Source: CAYPIE01 sp964410665
GTDB taxonomy: Bacteria > Planctomycetota > Planctomycetia > Gemmatales > Gemmataceae
Reading direction: 5' to 3'
Assembly (NCBI GenBank): GCA_964410665.1
Contig: CAYPIE010000028.1
Location: 1 to 61,133 of the forward strand
Length of the DNA: 61,133 nucleotides
The stretch's first letter is position 1, and each line of letters begins with the position of its first letter. Shown one piece after another: positions 38,529-47,317 of the stretch. A program made the translations under genes and the position numbers. Under the pieces are notes generated by a model. It made no database searches. It was not told where the DNA came from and saw only the letters and a list, made by a program, of their open reading frames with translations.

Positions 38529-38957
38529 TCATTGGGCAGTTAGATCTAGAGCGAAGTGGTGCGAGCTGATGCGCATCCGATTGCGCAAATAGAATCGATG
38601 CGCGGCAAAGCGTTGTACCCCAGAATCCAAATGGACCTGCTCACATCCGTTGCGGCGGGCTTCGGTCAGGAGCCAATCGAATACTTGTTGACCATAGCCT
38701 GTGGAACGATGTCTCTCGACGGTGACCAAATCATCGATATACAAGAACTGACTCCAAGCCAGGTTCTCGAGAATGCGGAAACCCGCCACGGCCACCACCT
38801 CCTTGTCGACTTCTAAGAACACCATCTGATAGCCTGCCTGGATCTGCCGAAGTACTTGTGCGACAAAAGTTTCGTGGCACAAGCTCGGACGAAGCTGAGC
38901 CATGACCGGAAAACAACGATCGATTTCATCCTCTCGTAGAGCATGTTGGATTGGCAT
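38529..38957 (-). CDS. GNAT-family N-acetyltransferase
   Basis: 142 residues from the ATG at 38957, with GGGAG about eight bases upstream; the longer open frame has no similarity. The GNAT fold is recognised by MVFLEVDKEVVAVAGFRI (beta 2-4), the acetyl-CoA loop region VTVERHRSTGYGQQVFDWL (R-x-x-G-x-G/A variant RSTGYG) and the C-terminal VHLDSGVQRFAAHRFYLRNR. It is cytosolic; the acceptor could be an amine, amino acid or antibiotic and cannot be read. It is convergent with lon (20 bp) and divergent from apgM. Confidence 0.8.
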   Translation of the reverse strand: MPIQHALREDEIDRCFPVMAQLRPSLCHETFVAQVLRQIQAGYQMVFLEVDKEVVAVAGFRILENLAWSQFLYIDDLVTVERHRSTGYGQQVFDWLLTEARRNGCEQVHLDSGVQRFAAHRFYLRNRMRISSHHFALDLTAQ

Positions 38958-39084
38958 CCGGTGATCTCCCTCTTGTCGATAGCGTGCATGCATTGGAAGA
39001 TGACACAGTTCGCCTCTGGATCCCCTCCCTACGCCTCCCAGGGATCCCACTGCTTGATCCCGCAACCGCAAGGGGTGTCTCCCT

Positions 39085-40329
39085 ATGAAATACGTCATCA
39101 TCATACCTGACGGCTGTGCCGATGAAGCTCAAGAAGTACTTCATGGTCAAACACCTTTGCAAGCAGCTCGGACACCCCACATGGATCAGATTGCCCGAGA
39201 CGGTGTCGTCGGTCGTTCGAATAATGTACCGCCGTCGCTAACTCCGGCCAGTGATGTGGCGACCTTGAGCCTATTTGGCTACGATCCTTTGGAGGTTTAC
39301 ACTGGTCGTGCTCCCTTGGAGACCGTGGCCATGGGCATTCAGCTCGAGCCTCATGACTGGGCGATCCGGTGTAATCTGGTCTACTTGCATGACGGCAAGA
39401 TGAGCAGTTTTACCGCACATCATATACCCAGCAAAGAGGGTGGCCCGCTGATAGAATCTCTCCAGGCACGTTTGGGTGGTCCAATCCAAATCGATGAACC
39501 CCTTAACGTTCGAGGTAGCCTGGAGTTTCATCCAGGGGTTAGCTATCGGAATATCCTGGTCTATCGAGGCAGTGCGGACTCACCAGCCCCGTTTGACGAA
39601 GATACACACACACAACCACCACACGACATTCCCGACCAGCCCGTTGTCGAGCACCTGCCCTCGGGGGCGGGAGGTTGGTTGCTGCAGGAATTGATGCTGA
39701 AAAGCCGCGATGTGTTCGCTACCCATCCAATCAACGAAACACGGCGTGCAGCTGGGCAAGTACCGGTGACCCAAGTCTGGCTGTGGGGCCAAGGCAAGGC
39801 TCCACTCTTGCAACCGTTTGCGGACTGCTATCAGCGTCAGGGTGCCATTATCAGTGCGGTCGATCTGGTCCGGGGGGTAGGTATGCTCATCGGCTGGAAG
39901 CGTATCGATGTTCCTGGGGCAACTGGCTATCTGGATACGGATTATGCTGCGAAGGGGCGGTATGCTGTGGCGGCTCTGGCCGATCATGACTTGGTCTGTG
40001 TGCACATTGAGGCTCCCGACGAGGCGTCCCATGAGGGGAAGGCGGAAGCCAAGGTTGCTGCCCTGGAAGCGATCGATGAGCATATCGTTGGTCCAGTACA
40101 CGCTGCTCTACGAGATCAAGGGGAATATCGAATCTTGGTTTCTCCCGATCATCGCACCACCTTGCGCACGCGAGCACACGCTCATGGCATGGTCCCATTC
40201 GCTGTGGCTGGGACCGGGGTGTCGAGCCATGGGCAACCCAGCTACGATGAAGTGGTGGCCAATACCAGCCCGCTGGCGTTTGAACAGGGCCACCGATTGA
40301 TGCCTTGGTTCCTGGGAGAATCGCGATGA
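39085..40329 (+). CDS. apgM: 2,3-bisphosphoglycerate-independent phosphoglycerate mutase, archaeal type
   Basis: 414 residues, alkaline-phosphatase superfamily. Metal-binding PDGCADE is at 9-15, GQTPLQAARTPHMDQIA at about 22-38, the putative nucleophile region PPSLTPASDVATLSLFGYDP at 50-69 and GRAPLETVAMGIQL at 76-89. The C-terminal metal triad is in HIEAPDEASHEG and VSPDHRT. It interconverts 3- and 2-phosphoglycerate in glycolysis. Archaeal-type ApgM is also found in planctomycetes and other bacteria. The stop codon overlaps the ATG of the following MBL gene, so the two are translationally coupled. Confidence 0.92.
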   Translation: MKYVIIIPDGCADEAQEVLHGQTPLQAARTPHMDQIARDGVVGRSNNVPPSLTPASDVATLSLFGYDPLEVYTGRAPLETVAMGIQLEPHDWAIRCNLVYLHDGKMSSFTAHHIPSKEGGPLIESLQARLGGPIQIDEPLNVRGSLEFHPGVSYRNILVYRGSADSPAPFDEDTHTQPPHDIPDQPVVEHLPSGAGGWLLQELMLKSRDVFATHPINETRRAAGQVPVTQVWLWGQGKAPLLQPFADCYQRQGAIISAVDLVRGVGMLIGWKRIDVPGATGYLDTDYAAKGRYAVAALADHDLVCVHIEAPDEASHEGKAEAKVAALEAIDEHIVGPVHAALRDQGEYRILVSPDHRTTLRTRAHAHGMVPFAVAGTGVSSHGQPSYDEVVANTSPLAFEQGHRLMPWFLGESR

Positions 40330-41132
40330 ACCTGTCCGTGGTGCGGCTCATGTGTCGCCTATGCTTGCCGATGGTACTGATGGTGTTAGCAGTCGCCGGA
40401 GGCACCCTCATTGGTCGGGGATCCACGACCAAGAAGCCACAACTCCGTTGGTTTGGGCAGTCCTTCTATCAGCTGACGACCAGCCGCGGTACACGGATTG
40501 TCTTTGATCCGCATGGTATCGAGGAGTATGGCATTCATCGGATGTCTGCGGATGTTTGCCTGGTTACTCACCCTCATGAGGATCACAATCAGGTGGCCAT
40601 CTTGACGAATCGGCAACAGGCGGAGGTGTTAAACGCGCTCAAGGGTGAGGGCCGCAATCAGACCTGGAATCCGATCGATGTTCGTTTCAAAGATGTCAAG
40701 ATCCGCACGTTGGCAGGGGATCTTGGCACTTATCATGACCCCCTGATGGGGAAGAAGCGTGGCAAGAATGGTTTGTTTGTGGTTGAGGCCGACGGCCTAC
40801 GCTTTGTCCACCTCGGTGACCTAGGCCACGAACTCAGCCCGGAACAGGTAAAAGCTCTACAGCCGGTCGATGTCCTCATGATTCCCATTGGAGGCATTTA
40901 TACGATCAACGGTTCGAAGGCACGCAAGGTGGTCGATCAATTGAAGCCGACTCGGTACATCTTGCCGATGCATTACGGCACGAAGGTATATGACTACTTG
41001 TTGCCTCCCGATGAATTTTTTGATGACGGTGAGAATGTCGTGAATATGACCCATACCAACCTACTGGAGATCCCAGTCGACGAAAAGCCAGAGACACCAA
41101 CTGTCGTCCACTTGGGCTGGAAAAGGCAGTGA
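40326..41132 (+). CDS. Exported MBL-fold (UlaG-like) hydrolase
   Basis: 268 residues from the ATG at 40326 (GGGAG six bases upstream), overlapping the apgM stop as ATGA. The N-terminal hydrophobic stretch LCLPMVLMVLAVAGGTLI is a signal or anchor. The MBL metal motif is the THPHEDHNQ variant of HxHxDH. Later ligands are in LGDLGHEL and ILPMHYGTK. The sequence WFGQSFYQLTTSRGTRIVFD is typical of the L_lactamase_B_3/UlaG branch. UlaG-like proteins hydrolyse lactones or phosphodiesters; an exported form in planctomycetes has no assigned substrate. It is convergent with the bax1-like gene after only 11 bp. Confidence 0.82.
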   Translation: MNLSVVRLMCRLCLPMVLMVLAVAGGTLIGRGSTTKKPQLRWFGQSFYQLTTSRGTRIVFDPHGIEEYGIHRMSADVCLVTHPHEDHNQVAILTNRQQAEVLNALKGEGRNQTWNPIDVRFKDVKIRTLAGDLGTYHDPLMGKKRGKNGLFVVEADGLRFVHLGDLGHELSPEQVKALQPVDVLMIPIGGIYTINGSKARKVVDQLKPTRYILPMHYGTKVYDYLLPPDEFFDDGENVVNMTHTNLLEIPVDEKPETPTVVHLGWKRQ

Positions 41133-41143
41133 CTGGGTGGTGT

Positions 41144-42373
41144 CTAGCGAGCGAACAGCGAGGGTTGGCTAGCAAGCAAGGCTTCGGCTCGGCGAATCAC
41201 TTCCTCGACCAAGGGGGTGCGTTTGAACTGGTAAATACTCTGCTCCAGGTCTTCTGGCAGGCTTGCATCGGTGTGCAGTTGCTCGGAAACGGCCAGGATG
41301 TATGGGCCTGGGGCAGCTTCCTTGAGCCGTTCGAGGTGCTTCAGGACAGCCGTTTTTCGCCAAAAGCCGAGGACCTCCAGGTAAACAGGCTGGGGCCGGT
41401 TCGGAGGATGCAGCTGGAAGTCAGGGACCCAAACGCCTTTACCCAGTGCGACAATACCTGGCTCCGTGTCTAAGGTCCATCCTCTCCCCGACTTCGCAAA
41501 TTGCTCCACAAACATCAGCAAGTCTGGCGGCGTCCAGCTGCCGTAGTCTGGCAAATGCGATTGGAGTCCCTCACTCGAGTCGAGCAGAAACACCTTTTCC
41601 TTCCGTTGTGGACCCCAACGCACCAAAGCACGCAGATCGAATGTTCGACATTGCAGCAGATGGGGCAGGAACAACGCCATCTGCAACCCATACTTCTGGG
41701 TGGCGCTAAACAGACTCAACGGGCCATCTAGCTCCAGTCGATACCCTCCGGTTTCGCGTTCGTGGATGTCACAAATCAGGCGATGAAACTTGATCGCCCG
41801 GAAGAGTTGGCGGTAGCGAGCGGGGGATTCCTCGGGCAAGTTCACCTCGACCCGAACCGCCTTAAGTATTACCGCCTGGGCGAGTGCTTCGTTGTAGCGG
41901 TGTAGCAGGTAAGTTGGTGTGCAGTCGCGAAAGCGAATCAGGCGTTGTTCGGTCTTCAAGTCGGCAAACATGCTCTGCTCAACTTGGTCGGGAGGAATCT
42001 GAAATGCTTCCCCGACCTGGGCGAACACTCGCTCCCGGTCGAAGGCATCTTGCTGGCGAAGCTCGGCGGCAGTCTGAAAAATGGCCGCACGCACCTCTGT
42101 GGGCGAGAAACCTGCGTCCATCTCAAAGTCACAACGGTCTTCGAGCAGCTTAACCAGGCCCTGGTGCACTGCGTGGGCCGCACTATCGCCCAAAATGCTT
42201 GTCAACTCTTCTTGGAGTTCACCACGGCTTAGGCCCTGGGCACCGCGAAAAAGCTCAAGGAGTCGACCTGCTATGTCCAGCCAGTAGGCATCCTCGGCGG
42301 AAAGGTACCGAATCTTGATTCGATTGTTACGAACCATAGTCAGGCGCGGCGAGGCTTGTTTAGCGGAAAGCAT
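41144..42373 (-). CDS. Bax1-type nuclease (DUF790), partner of XPB
   Basis: 409 residues from the ATG at 42373, which has GGAG upstream, overlaps the XPB stop by 14 bp and gives the typical start of the family (MLSAKQASPRLTMVRNNRIK). Alternatives are 42400 and 42337. Family features are RFRDCTPTYLLHRYNEALAQ, LFRAIKFHRLICDI and the C-terminal PD-(D/E)xK-like nuclease core VPDFQ (Pro317-Asp318) followed by VYLEVLGFW (Glu333). In archaea Bax1 binds XPB and cuts DNA bubbles and forks. Overlap with the helicase gene here supports the same complex in this bacterium. The nuclease role is from the family; metal residues are only inferred. Confidence 0.82.
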   Translation of the reverse strand: MLSAKQASPRLTMVRNNRIKIRYLSAEDAYWLDIAGRLLELFRGAQGLSRGELQEELTSILGDSAAHAVHQGLVKLLEDRCDFEMDAGFSPTEVRAAIFQTAAELRQQDAFDRERVFAQVGEAFQIPPDQVEQSMFADLKTEQRLIRFRDCTPTYLLHRYNEALAQAVILKAVRVEVNLPEESPARYRQLFRAIKFHRLICDIHERETGGYRLELDGPLSLFSATQKYGLQMALFLPHLLQCRTFDLRALVRWGPQRKEKVFLLDSSEGLQSHLPDYGSWTPPDLLMFVEQFAKSGRGWTLDTEPGIVALGKGVWVPDFQLHPPNRPQPVYLEVLGFWRKTAVLKHLERLKEAAPGPYILAVSEQLHTDASLPEDLEQSIYQFKRTPLVEEVIRRAEALLASQPSLFAR

Positions 42374-43742
42374 CGTGCTGTCTCCGGCGATCGCTGACAT
42401 ATTCCTCGGCAGTCCCGCGGGTAATCACCTCATAGAGGGTCGCCTGCTTGTCGCCGTGTTTGCGAAGTATGCGACCCAGTCGCTGGACGTTCTCGGTGGC
42501 ACTGCCGGTGCCTGAGAGGACGATCCCCACATTGGCTGCTGGCACATCGACGCCTTCATTGAGAACCTGACTAGTGACGATTGCTCGATAAGTACCTTGA
42601 TGGAAACGATCAAGAATCTGCTTGCGCTCCTTTGCCTTGGTCTGATGCGTGATCGGCGGCAACAGGAAGCGGCGGGCTATCTGGTAGACGGTGGCATTGT
42701 CCGCGGTAAAGATCAACACGCGATCGCGGACATGTTCTTCAAGCAGGCTTTCAAGCTTAGTGAGTTTGGCCGCCGACGCGCGCTCAATACGTTTCTGTTC
42801 TTGATAGGCCTGAAATGCCTCCCAGCCTGAGCGGCTGCGGTTGGCCTCGGCCAGAAACCTGGCCCAGCCGTTGGCCCCACTCAGCGAAATACCCCGCTGG
42901 GCCAGAAATCCTCGCCAGAATTCGCGAACTTGGCGATAACGTTCTAATTCCTCCGTAGAAAGATCGACATAGACCCGCATAGTGCGATACGTCGCCAGGT
43001 ACTCGCCTTTCAGCTCCGAGATGTCGCGGCGATACACAATCGGTCCGATTAGGTTCGGAAAGAGTTGTTCGCCGCCATCTGCTCGTTCTGGGGTGGCGGT
43101 GAGTCCTAGTCGGAACGGAGCAATGCTGCCAATGGCGATTTGCTGATACGTGGGACCGGGCAAATGGTGGCATTCGTCAAAGATCAGCAGACCATAACGA
43201 TGGCCCCATTGCTCAAGCCTCAAATGAGCAGAATCATACGTAGTTACAGTGATGGGGTGATACTCATGATTGCCGCCACCCAACGCCCCGATTGGTACAC
43301 CAAAAACGCGGCCTAATTCGTAGTGCCACTGGTTGAGCAGATCGATCGTCGGTGTCACCACAATGGTTGGACGAGCGGTGCCCTCGATGGCCAGCATGGC
43401 TACCAGGGTCTTACCTGTGCCTGTTGGCAAAACGATCACCCCCCGCTTTTGCTCCCGATTCCAAGTCTCGACACTTTCGCATTGATAGTCACGCGGCTGG
43501 CGGTCGGTGTTCAAGATCCAGGGAGTTGGTTCGGCAGGGTAGCCACGAGCTTGATCGAGATAAGGGATCCTCTGCTGTCTCAGAGTCTCGACGATCGGTC
43601 GATAGGAACGACCCTCAGCACGGTGGGACTGAGTGCGCGAATCCCAGATGACCCCGGGCAGGGAGTTCAGGACCGGTGCATCACCCGTCAAGACCAGCGT
43701 TCCGCCATCGAAACTGAGAAGAATCCGGCTAGGTTGGCTCAT
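42360..43742 (-). CDS. XPB/Rad25-type DNA helicase
   Basis: 460 residues from the ATG at 43742, eight bases past the preceding stop. Residues 1-70 are a damage-recognition-like domain (ILLSFDGGTLVLTGDAP). The SF2 core has PRDYQCESVETW (Q-like motif), Walker A LPTGTGKT (Lys111), DECHH (189-193), LTATPERADG and the C-terminal half with VLIFTADNATVYQIARRF, VLNEGVDVPAANVGIVLSG and QRLGRILR. The tail YEVITRGTAEEYVSDRRRQ is typical of archaeal/bacterial XPB. It unwinds DNA, probably opening damage bubbles for the downstream Bax1 nuclease. The three-gene operon with the cyclase-like protein is unusual. Confidence 0.92.
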   Translation of the reverse strand: MSQPSRILLSFDGGTLVLTGDAPVLNSLPGVIWDSRTQSHRAEGRSYRPIVETLRQQRIPYLDQARGYPAEPTPWILNTDRQPRDYQCESVETWNREQKRGVIVLPTGTGKTLVAMLAIEGTARPTIVVTPTIDLLNQWHYELGRVFGVPIGALGGGNHEYHPITVTTYDSAHLRLEQWGHRYGLLIFDECHHLPGPTYQQIAIGSIAPFRLGLTATPERADGGEQLFPNLIGPIVYRRDISELKGEYLATYRTMRVYVDLSTEELERYRQVREFWRGFLAQRGISLSGANGWARFLAEANRSRSGWEAFQAYQEQKRIERASAAKLTKLESLLEEHVRDRVLIFTADNATVYQIARRFLLPPITHQTKAKERKQILDRFHQGTYRAIVTSQVLNEGVDVPAANVGIVLSGTGSATENVQRLGRILRKHGDKQATLYEVITRGTAEEYVSDRRRQHDAFR

Positions 43743-43749
43743 GCGGCTA

Positions 43750-44856
43750 TTATGCCGCCCCAGCGATCGGAAGGGTATGGCAGATCGCATGGAATATCTG
43801 TACGGGCGTTACGAAGCTTTTCCGGTTCGGGATCTCCACGGTTCCTCCTTCGCTTTCCCTTGCATTCTCGAGCATGGTCAAAAGAGCCAGTGTGGCCCAG
43901 CCGGTAGCGGCGAAGCTGATAAACTGGGATTTGCCTCCGGGATCACCATTGTCAAAAAACACCTGAACCGGCTGACTATGCGTTGTCACGAGCCACGCAC
44001 CATCGTCTCGTTGGTGCTCGAGTAAATAACGCATCGCGTTGCGGAGACGCGTATCCGTGCGGGGCACACCGGCTCGACGGAGGGCCACCATGGCCGTGGC
44101 CGTCGCGTAGGCATCACTATCTCGGTCCGGAGTTTGCCCCCAACCGCCATCCTTCCTTTGTATGTGAAAGAGCTGACTAATCGCCACGTGCCGCTGGTTC
44201 TGTGTCGGCTGAACGGACAGGAGCCCATGTAGATAAAAGACATGATCTTCAGTGGACTTCGGTTGGGCGTTGAACAACCAGTCAGTTGCCTGGTCAATCG
44301 TTCGCTTCATCAACTTCGAACGTGGATGATCCTGGGCGAAGTCCTGCAGGGCGGATAGGGCCAGCGCAGTGTCGGTAAACTGACTTCCCTGGCTGGGTGG
44401 GCGTGGTGGCAAGGGTTGCCAGTGACCGTCTACTTGTTGGCGTTTCAGCAGGTATTGGATGAGTGCATGGCGTACCGCCTTGTCGGGATGCTCGACAGCG
44501 GCAAGCGTCCACAAGGCATAGCCTGCCATGGTGCTTCCACCCCCGACCCCACGTCCCTTGGCAATGTCTGGTAAGCGTGAACGGAAGGTCTCCAGGGTGG
44601 CATCCACCTGCTCCTCGAGCACGTCTGGATCAACGGCAAAACCATGCTGTTGGGCGGTTACCAAGGTGCGCACAGTCAGAGCCTGATGGTGACAGCTGAA
44701 GCATTGCCGATGCGTCAGATAGCTTGTCGCGCCCGTGGTGACTCGATCGAGTCCTCGTTGCACGGCGTTTCGTACCATTGCCTCGGAGTCTGGTGAGTTC
44801 GACGGATCAGGCAGGATACTGAAGAGCAATCCGGCAAAGGCAGTCAGGGGACTCAT
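43750..44856 (-). CDS. Prenyltransferase/squalene-cyclase-like toroid protein with CxxCH
   Basis: 368 residues from the ATG at 44856 with a strong GGGAGG site. The short hydrophobic start (PLTAFAGLLFSILP) is a weak signal peptide. A heme-c-like C52-F-S-C55-H56-H motif follows. Alpha/alpha-toroid repeats fill the rest, with QW-like motifs (VDGHWQPL, KDGGWGQTPDRDSDAYATA, RDDGAWLVTTHSQ, FAATGWATLALL). The squalene-hopene cyclase DxDD acid motif is replaced by DRDSD near the GGWG repeat, so cyclisation is not assured. Proteins with this layout are frequent in planctomycetes. It is first in an operon whose next gene (XPB) begins eight bases after its stop. Confidence 0.78.
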   Translation of the reverse strand: MSPLTAFAGLLFSILPDPSNSPDSEAMVRNAVQRGLDRVTTGATSYLTHRQCFSCHHQALTVRTLVTAQQHGFAVDPDVLEEQVDATLETFRSRLPDIAKGRGVGGGSTMAGYALWTLAAVEHPDKAVRHALIQYLLKRQQVDGHWQPLPPRPPSQGSQFTDTALALSALQDFAQDHPRSKLMKRTIDQATDWLFNAQPKSTEDHVFYLHGLLSVQPTQNQRHVAISQLFHIQRKDGGWGQTPDRDSDAYATATAMVALRRAGVPRTDTRLRNAMRYLLEHQRDDGAWLVTTHSQPVQVFFDNGDPGGKSQFISFAATGWATLALLTMLENARESEGGTVEIPNRKSFVTPVQIFHAICHTLPIAGAA

Positions 44857-45036
44857 AGTTTCCTCCCGGTGCGACATCGCAACCATCTGTTTTACGGTAC
44901 GGCTGAGCCGGTGCGCGAACAAGCAATTTGTCCACGTTTTCGCCGCTTCGGGGCTCGAGAGCTATAATCGGGGGGAACGAGGGGCACAGGGTCCTTCGGC
45001 CGTGGACTCGAAAGAAGTAACCGAGGAGTACAGGGC

Positions 45037-45606
45037 ATGCGTTTTGGCGTACTGACACTGGTGCTGTTGGGATTGGCGGCGACTCAGGTGGAGGCGAAGA
45101 ACCCGATGGTGATCATCGAAACCAACCAGGGAAACATTAAGGTCGAGCTGTTTGCGGACAAGGCTCCCGTGAGTGTGAAGAACTTTCTGAGCTATGTCGA
45201 TGACAAGTTCTACGACAACACCATTTTCCACCGTGTGATCAGCAATTTCATGATTCAGGGCGGCGGCTTCGAGCCGGGTATGAAGCAGAAAAAGACCAAA
45301 GATCCGATTACCAACGAAGCGGGGAATGGCATCTCCAACGAGCGGGGCACCCTCGCCATGGCCCGGACCAGCGACCCCAACAGTGCCACCGCGCAGTTCT
45401 TTATCAATGTTAAGAACAATGATTTCTTGGATCGCGCCAAAGCCCAGGATGGTGTCGGATATGCCGTGTTCGGTCGCGTGGTCGAGGGCATGGATGTGGT
45501 GGACAAGATTAAGAGTGTCGAGACGGGCTTCAAGAATCGCTTCCAAGATGTTCCGGTGGAAGATGTTGTGATCAAATCGATTCGCCGCGTCGAAGAGAAG
45601 AACTAA
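45037..45606 (+). CDS. Secreted peptidyl-prolyl isomerase, cyclophilin type
   Basis: 189 residues with a signal peptide (VLTLVLLGLAATQVEA). The cyclophilin core is complete: IETNQGNIKVELFADKAPVS, the catalytic-arginine motif FHRVISNFMIQGGGF, LAMARTSDPNSATAQFFINV and YAVFGRVVEGMDVVDKI. It resembles periplasmic PpiA and speeds proline isomerisation during folding of exported proteins. It is divergent from the cyclase-like gene and convergent with fhcA; no operon partner. Confidence 0.93.
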   Translation: MRFGVLTLVLLGLAATQVEAKNPMVIIETNQGNIKVELFADKAPVSVKNFLSYVDDKFYDNTIFHRVISNFMIQGGGFEPGMKQKKTKDPITNEAGNGISNERGTLAMARTSDPNSATAQFFINVKNNDFLDRAKAQDGVGYAVFGRVVEGMDVVDKIKSVETGFKNRFQDVPVEDVVIKSIRRVEEKN

Positions 45607-45626
45607 CCATTGCAGCATTTGCAACT

Positions 45627-45646
45627 GAGGGGGCTGCGGCCTCCTC
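45627..45646. terminator. Hairpin between convergent genes
   Basis: GAGGGGGC and GCCTCCTC pair with one mismatch around TGCG, in the 53-bp gap between the isomerase and fhcA. There is no T-tract. Confidence 0.4.
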
Positions 45647-45659
45647 TACCTCTGGCCTC

Positions 45660-47312
45660 TTAGTGCACCGCCATTCCCTCGGGGATGTACCGCGCTTCCA
45701 CGGCATAATTGGCAAATGCCAACGTGTAGTGCTCTTCAAACCACTCTTGGATGGCACCGAGGTGTCCGCGATCGAAGCCCGGCTCGACAAAGTACGTCCT
45801 CCCATAGACCTCCCTACGAATCGAACCATCCTCGGAAATCAGCTCGCCGGCTTTGAATACCCAGCGTGGCCGGGCAAACATCGCTTGCCGATCCGAGGTA
45901 TCGGTATAGATGGTGATGTCGGCGTCCGCTCCCGGACCCAGGTGGCCCTTGTGCGTGAGTCCCAGGATCCGAGCTGGGGCAGCCCGGGTGATGATGGCAA
46001 TTTCCTGGAGCGAATACGCCCGGTCCAGTTCGGCCACGCACGAGCGTTCGCGAAGCTGTTCAGGCATTTGCTTGCACATGTCGCGTCGATACGCCGGATC
46101 CATGAGTAGCTGGATGATCTCTGGGTAGCGATAGAAGGCGCCACCATTCGGATGATCGCTGGTCATGGCGATCCGCCAGGGGTCCTCCATCCGCAAATAC
46201 CACTCGAGCGCAATCGCCCACTGTGTGGCGTGAATGAGGCTCTTCTCGGGGCGATACTCGATCGGAATGACACCGCAGCTGCTCTCCTGTTCGCAATCGT
46301 GAGTAAACCACTTGCGGCCACTCAGTTGGTGCAGATAGTAGCTAAACGGAGCATCCCCAGTCATGGACACCGTCCAGCCCGGGTTGACGTGGCCAACATC
46401 CAGAGTGATGTTGGCATGGCTGTGCACGTAGTCGAGGAGTTTGTCGGTGGCCGCGCGGAAGCTACGTGGTTCGTTGGGATCGCCGCCGTAACTATGGTAT
46501 TGGATGTGCGCGAAGTGCCCGCGCTGACCCTCCAAAGCACGCATAGTATGTAAAGTCGTTTCCCAGTTTCCAGGGATGCCCAGGTTGTTGCAATGAATAT
46601 GCACCGAGTGCGGGAGGCGAAGTCGGTCCGCACACCCGGCCAATGCCGTGACAATTTGACGCGGCGATACCCCGAACTGGGCCACCGGGGCATCAAGTTC
46701 CTGGGTCGTTTTGCGGCTAATCTGCTTCCAGTTTTCCACGCCTCCGGGATTGACCAGCTTGATCGTATAGCCCTTCACGGCATTGAGACCCCAAGCACAG
46801 TAAGCATCCAGGGCCTCGGTGTCACCGCGACGGATCTGATCCATGACAAAATGATTGTTGCCAAAGAGCAGGTAGAACCCCTTGTCGAGCATTGGGGTAT
46901 CCTGGAACTCTTCGTGCGCATGCCGGGCGAGCAGACCAGGAATGGCCGCATCAAACGCGGTGGTGTAGCCCATGCTGGCGTACAGGTAGCCGGTGGTGAA
47001 GGTGCTCGGGACGGCTCCGACGATCCCCGAGCGGAGCTTACCAACCCGCGGATGAGCACCTCCTGCCCGATTCATCTCCGGGAGCATTTTCCGGCCGATA
47101 TTGACTTTGGGCCCGGCGATGTGGCAGTGCATGTCGATGCCCCCGGGCATGATCACATAGCCTCGGGCATCGAGGACTCTCTCGGCGGTCTCTGCCGGGT
47201 CGCTCGGGGGTGGGATGATCTTTCCCCCCTCGACCCATAGGTCTCTTACCTCCCCATCGATGCCGTTGGTGGGGTCATACAGGGTGCCGTTGGCAATCAA
47301 TAAACGTGACAT
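45660..47312 (-). CDS. fhcA: Formylmethanofuran dehydrogenase / formyltransferase-hydrolase subunit A
   Basis: 550 residues, amidohydrolase-type. The metal-binding motif is MPGGIDMHCHIAGPKVNIGR (HxH at 60 and 62). Further hallmarks are YTTAFDAAIPGLLARHAHEE, HVNPGWTVSMTGDAPFSYYL, WRIAMTSDHPNGGAFYRYPE and ILGLTHKGHLGPGADADITI. FhcA/FwdA catalyses formyl-group hydrolysis in the H4MPT-linked C1 pathway that oxidises formaldehyde to formate. That pathway is known in planctomycetes and methylotrophs. The other Fhc subunits and mch/mtd genes are not in the window. The start codon lies five bases after the aroB stop, with no clear ribosome site, suggesting coupled translation. Confidence 0.93.
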   Translation of the reverse strand: MSRLLIANGTLYDPTNGIDGEVRDLWVEGGKIIPPPSDPAETAERVLDARGYVIMPGGIDMHCHIAGPKVNIGRKMLPEMNRAGGAHPRVGKLRSGIVGAVPSTFTTGYLYASMGYTTAFDAAIPGLLARHAHEEFQDTPMLDKGFYLLFGNNHFVMDQIRRGDTEALDAYCAWGLNAVKGYTIKLVNPGGVENWKQISRKTTQELDAPVAQFGVSPRQIVTALAGCADRLRLPHSVHIHCNNLGIPGNWETTLHTMRALEGQRGHFAHIQYHSYGGDPNEPRSFRAATDKLLDYVHSHANITLDVGHVNPGWTVSMTGDAPFSYYLHQLSGRKWFTHDCEQESSCGVIPIEYRPEKSLIHATQWAIALEWYLRMEDPWRIAMTSDHPNGGAFYRYPEIIQLLMDPAYRRDMCKQMPEQLRERSCVAELDRAYSLQEIAIITRAAPARILGLTHKGHLGPGADADITIYTDTSDRQAMFARPRWVFKAGELISEDGSIRREVYGRTYFVEPGFDRGHLGAIQEWFEEHYTLAFANYAVEARYIPEGMAVH

Positions 47313-47317
47313 TGGGA

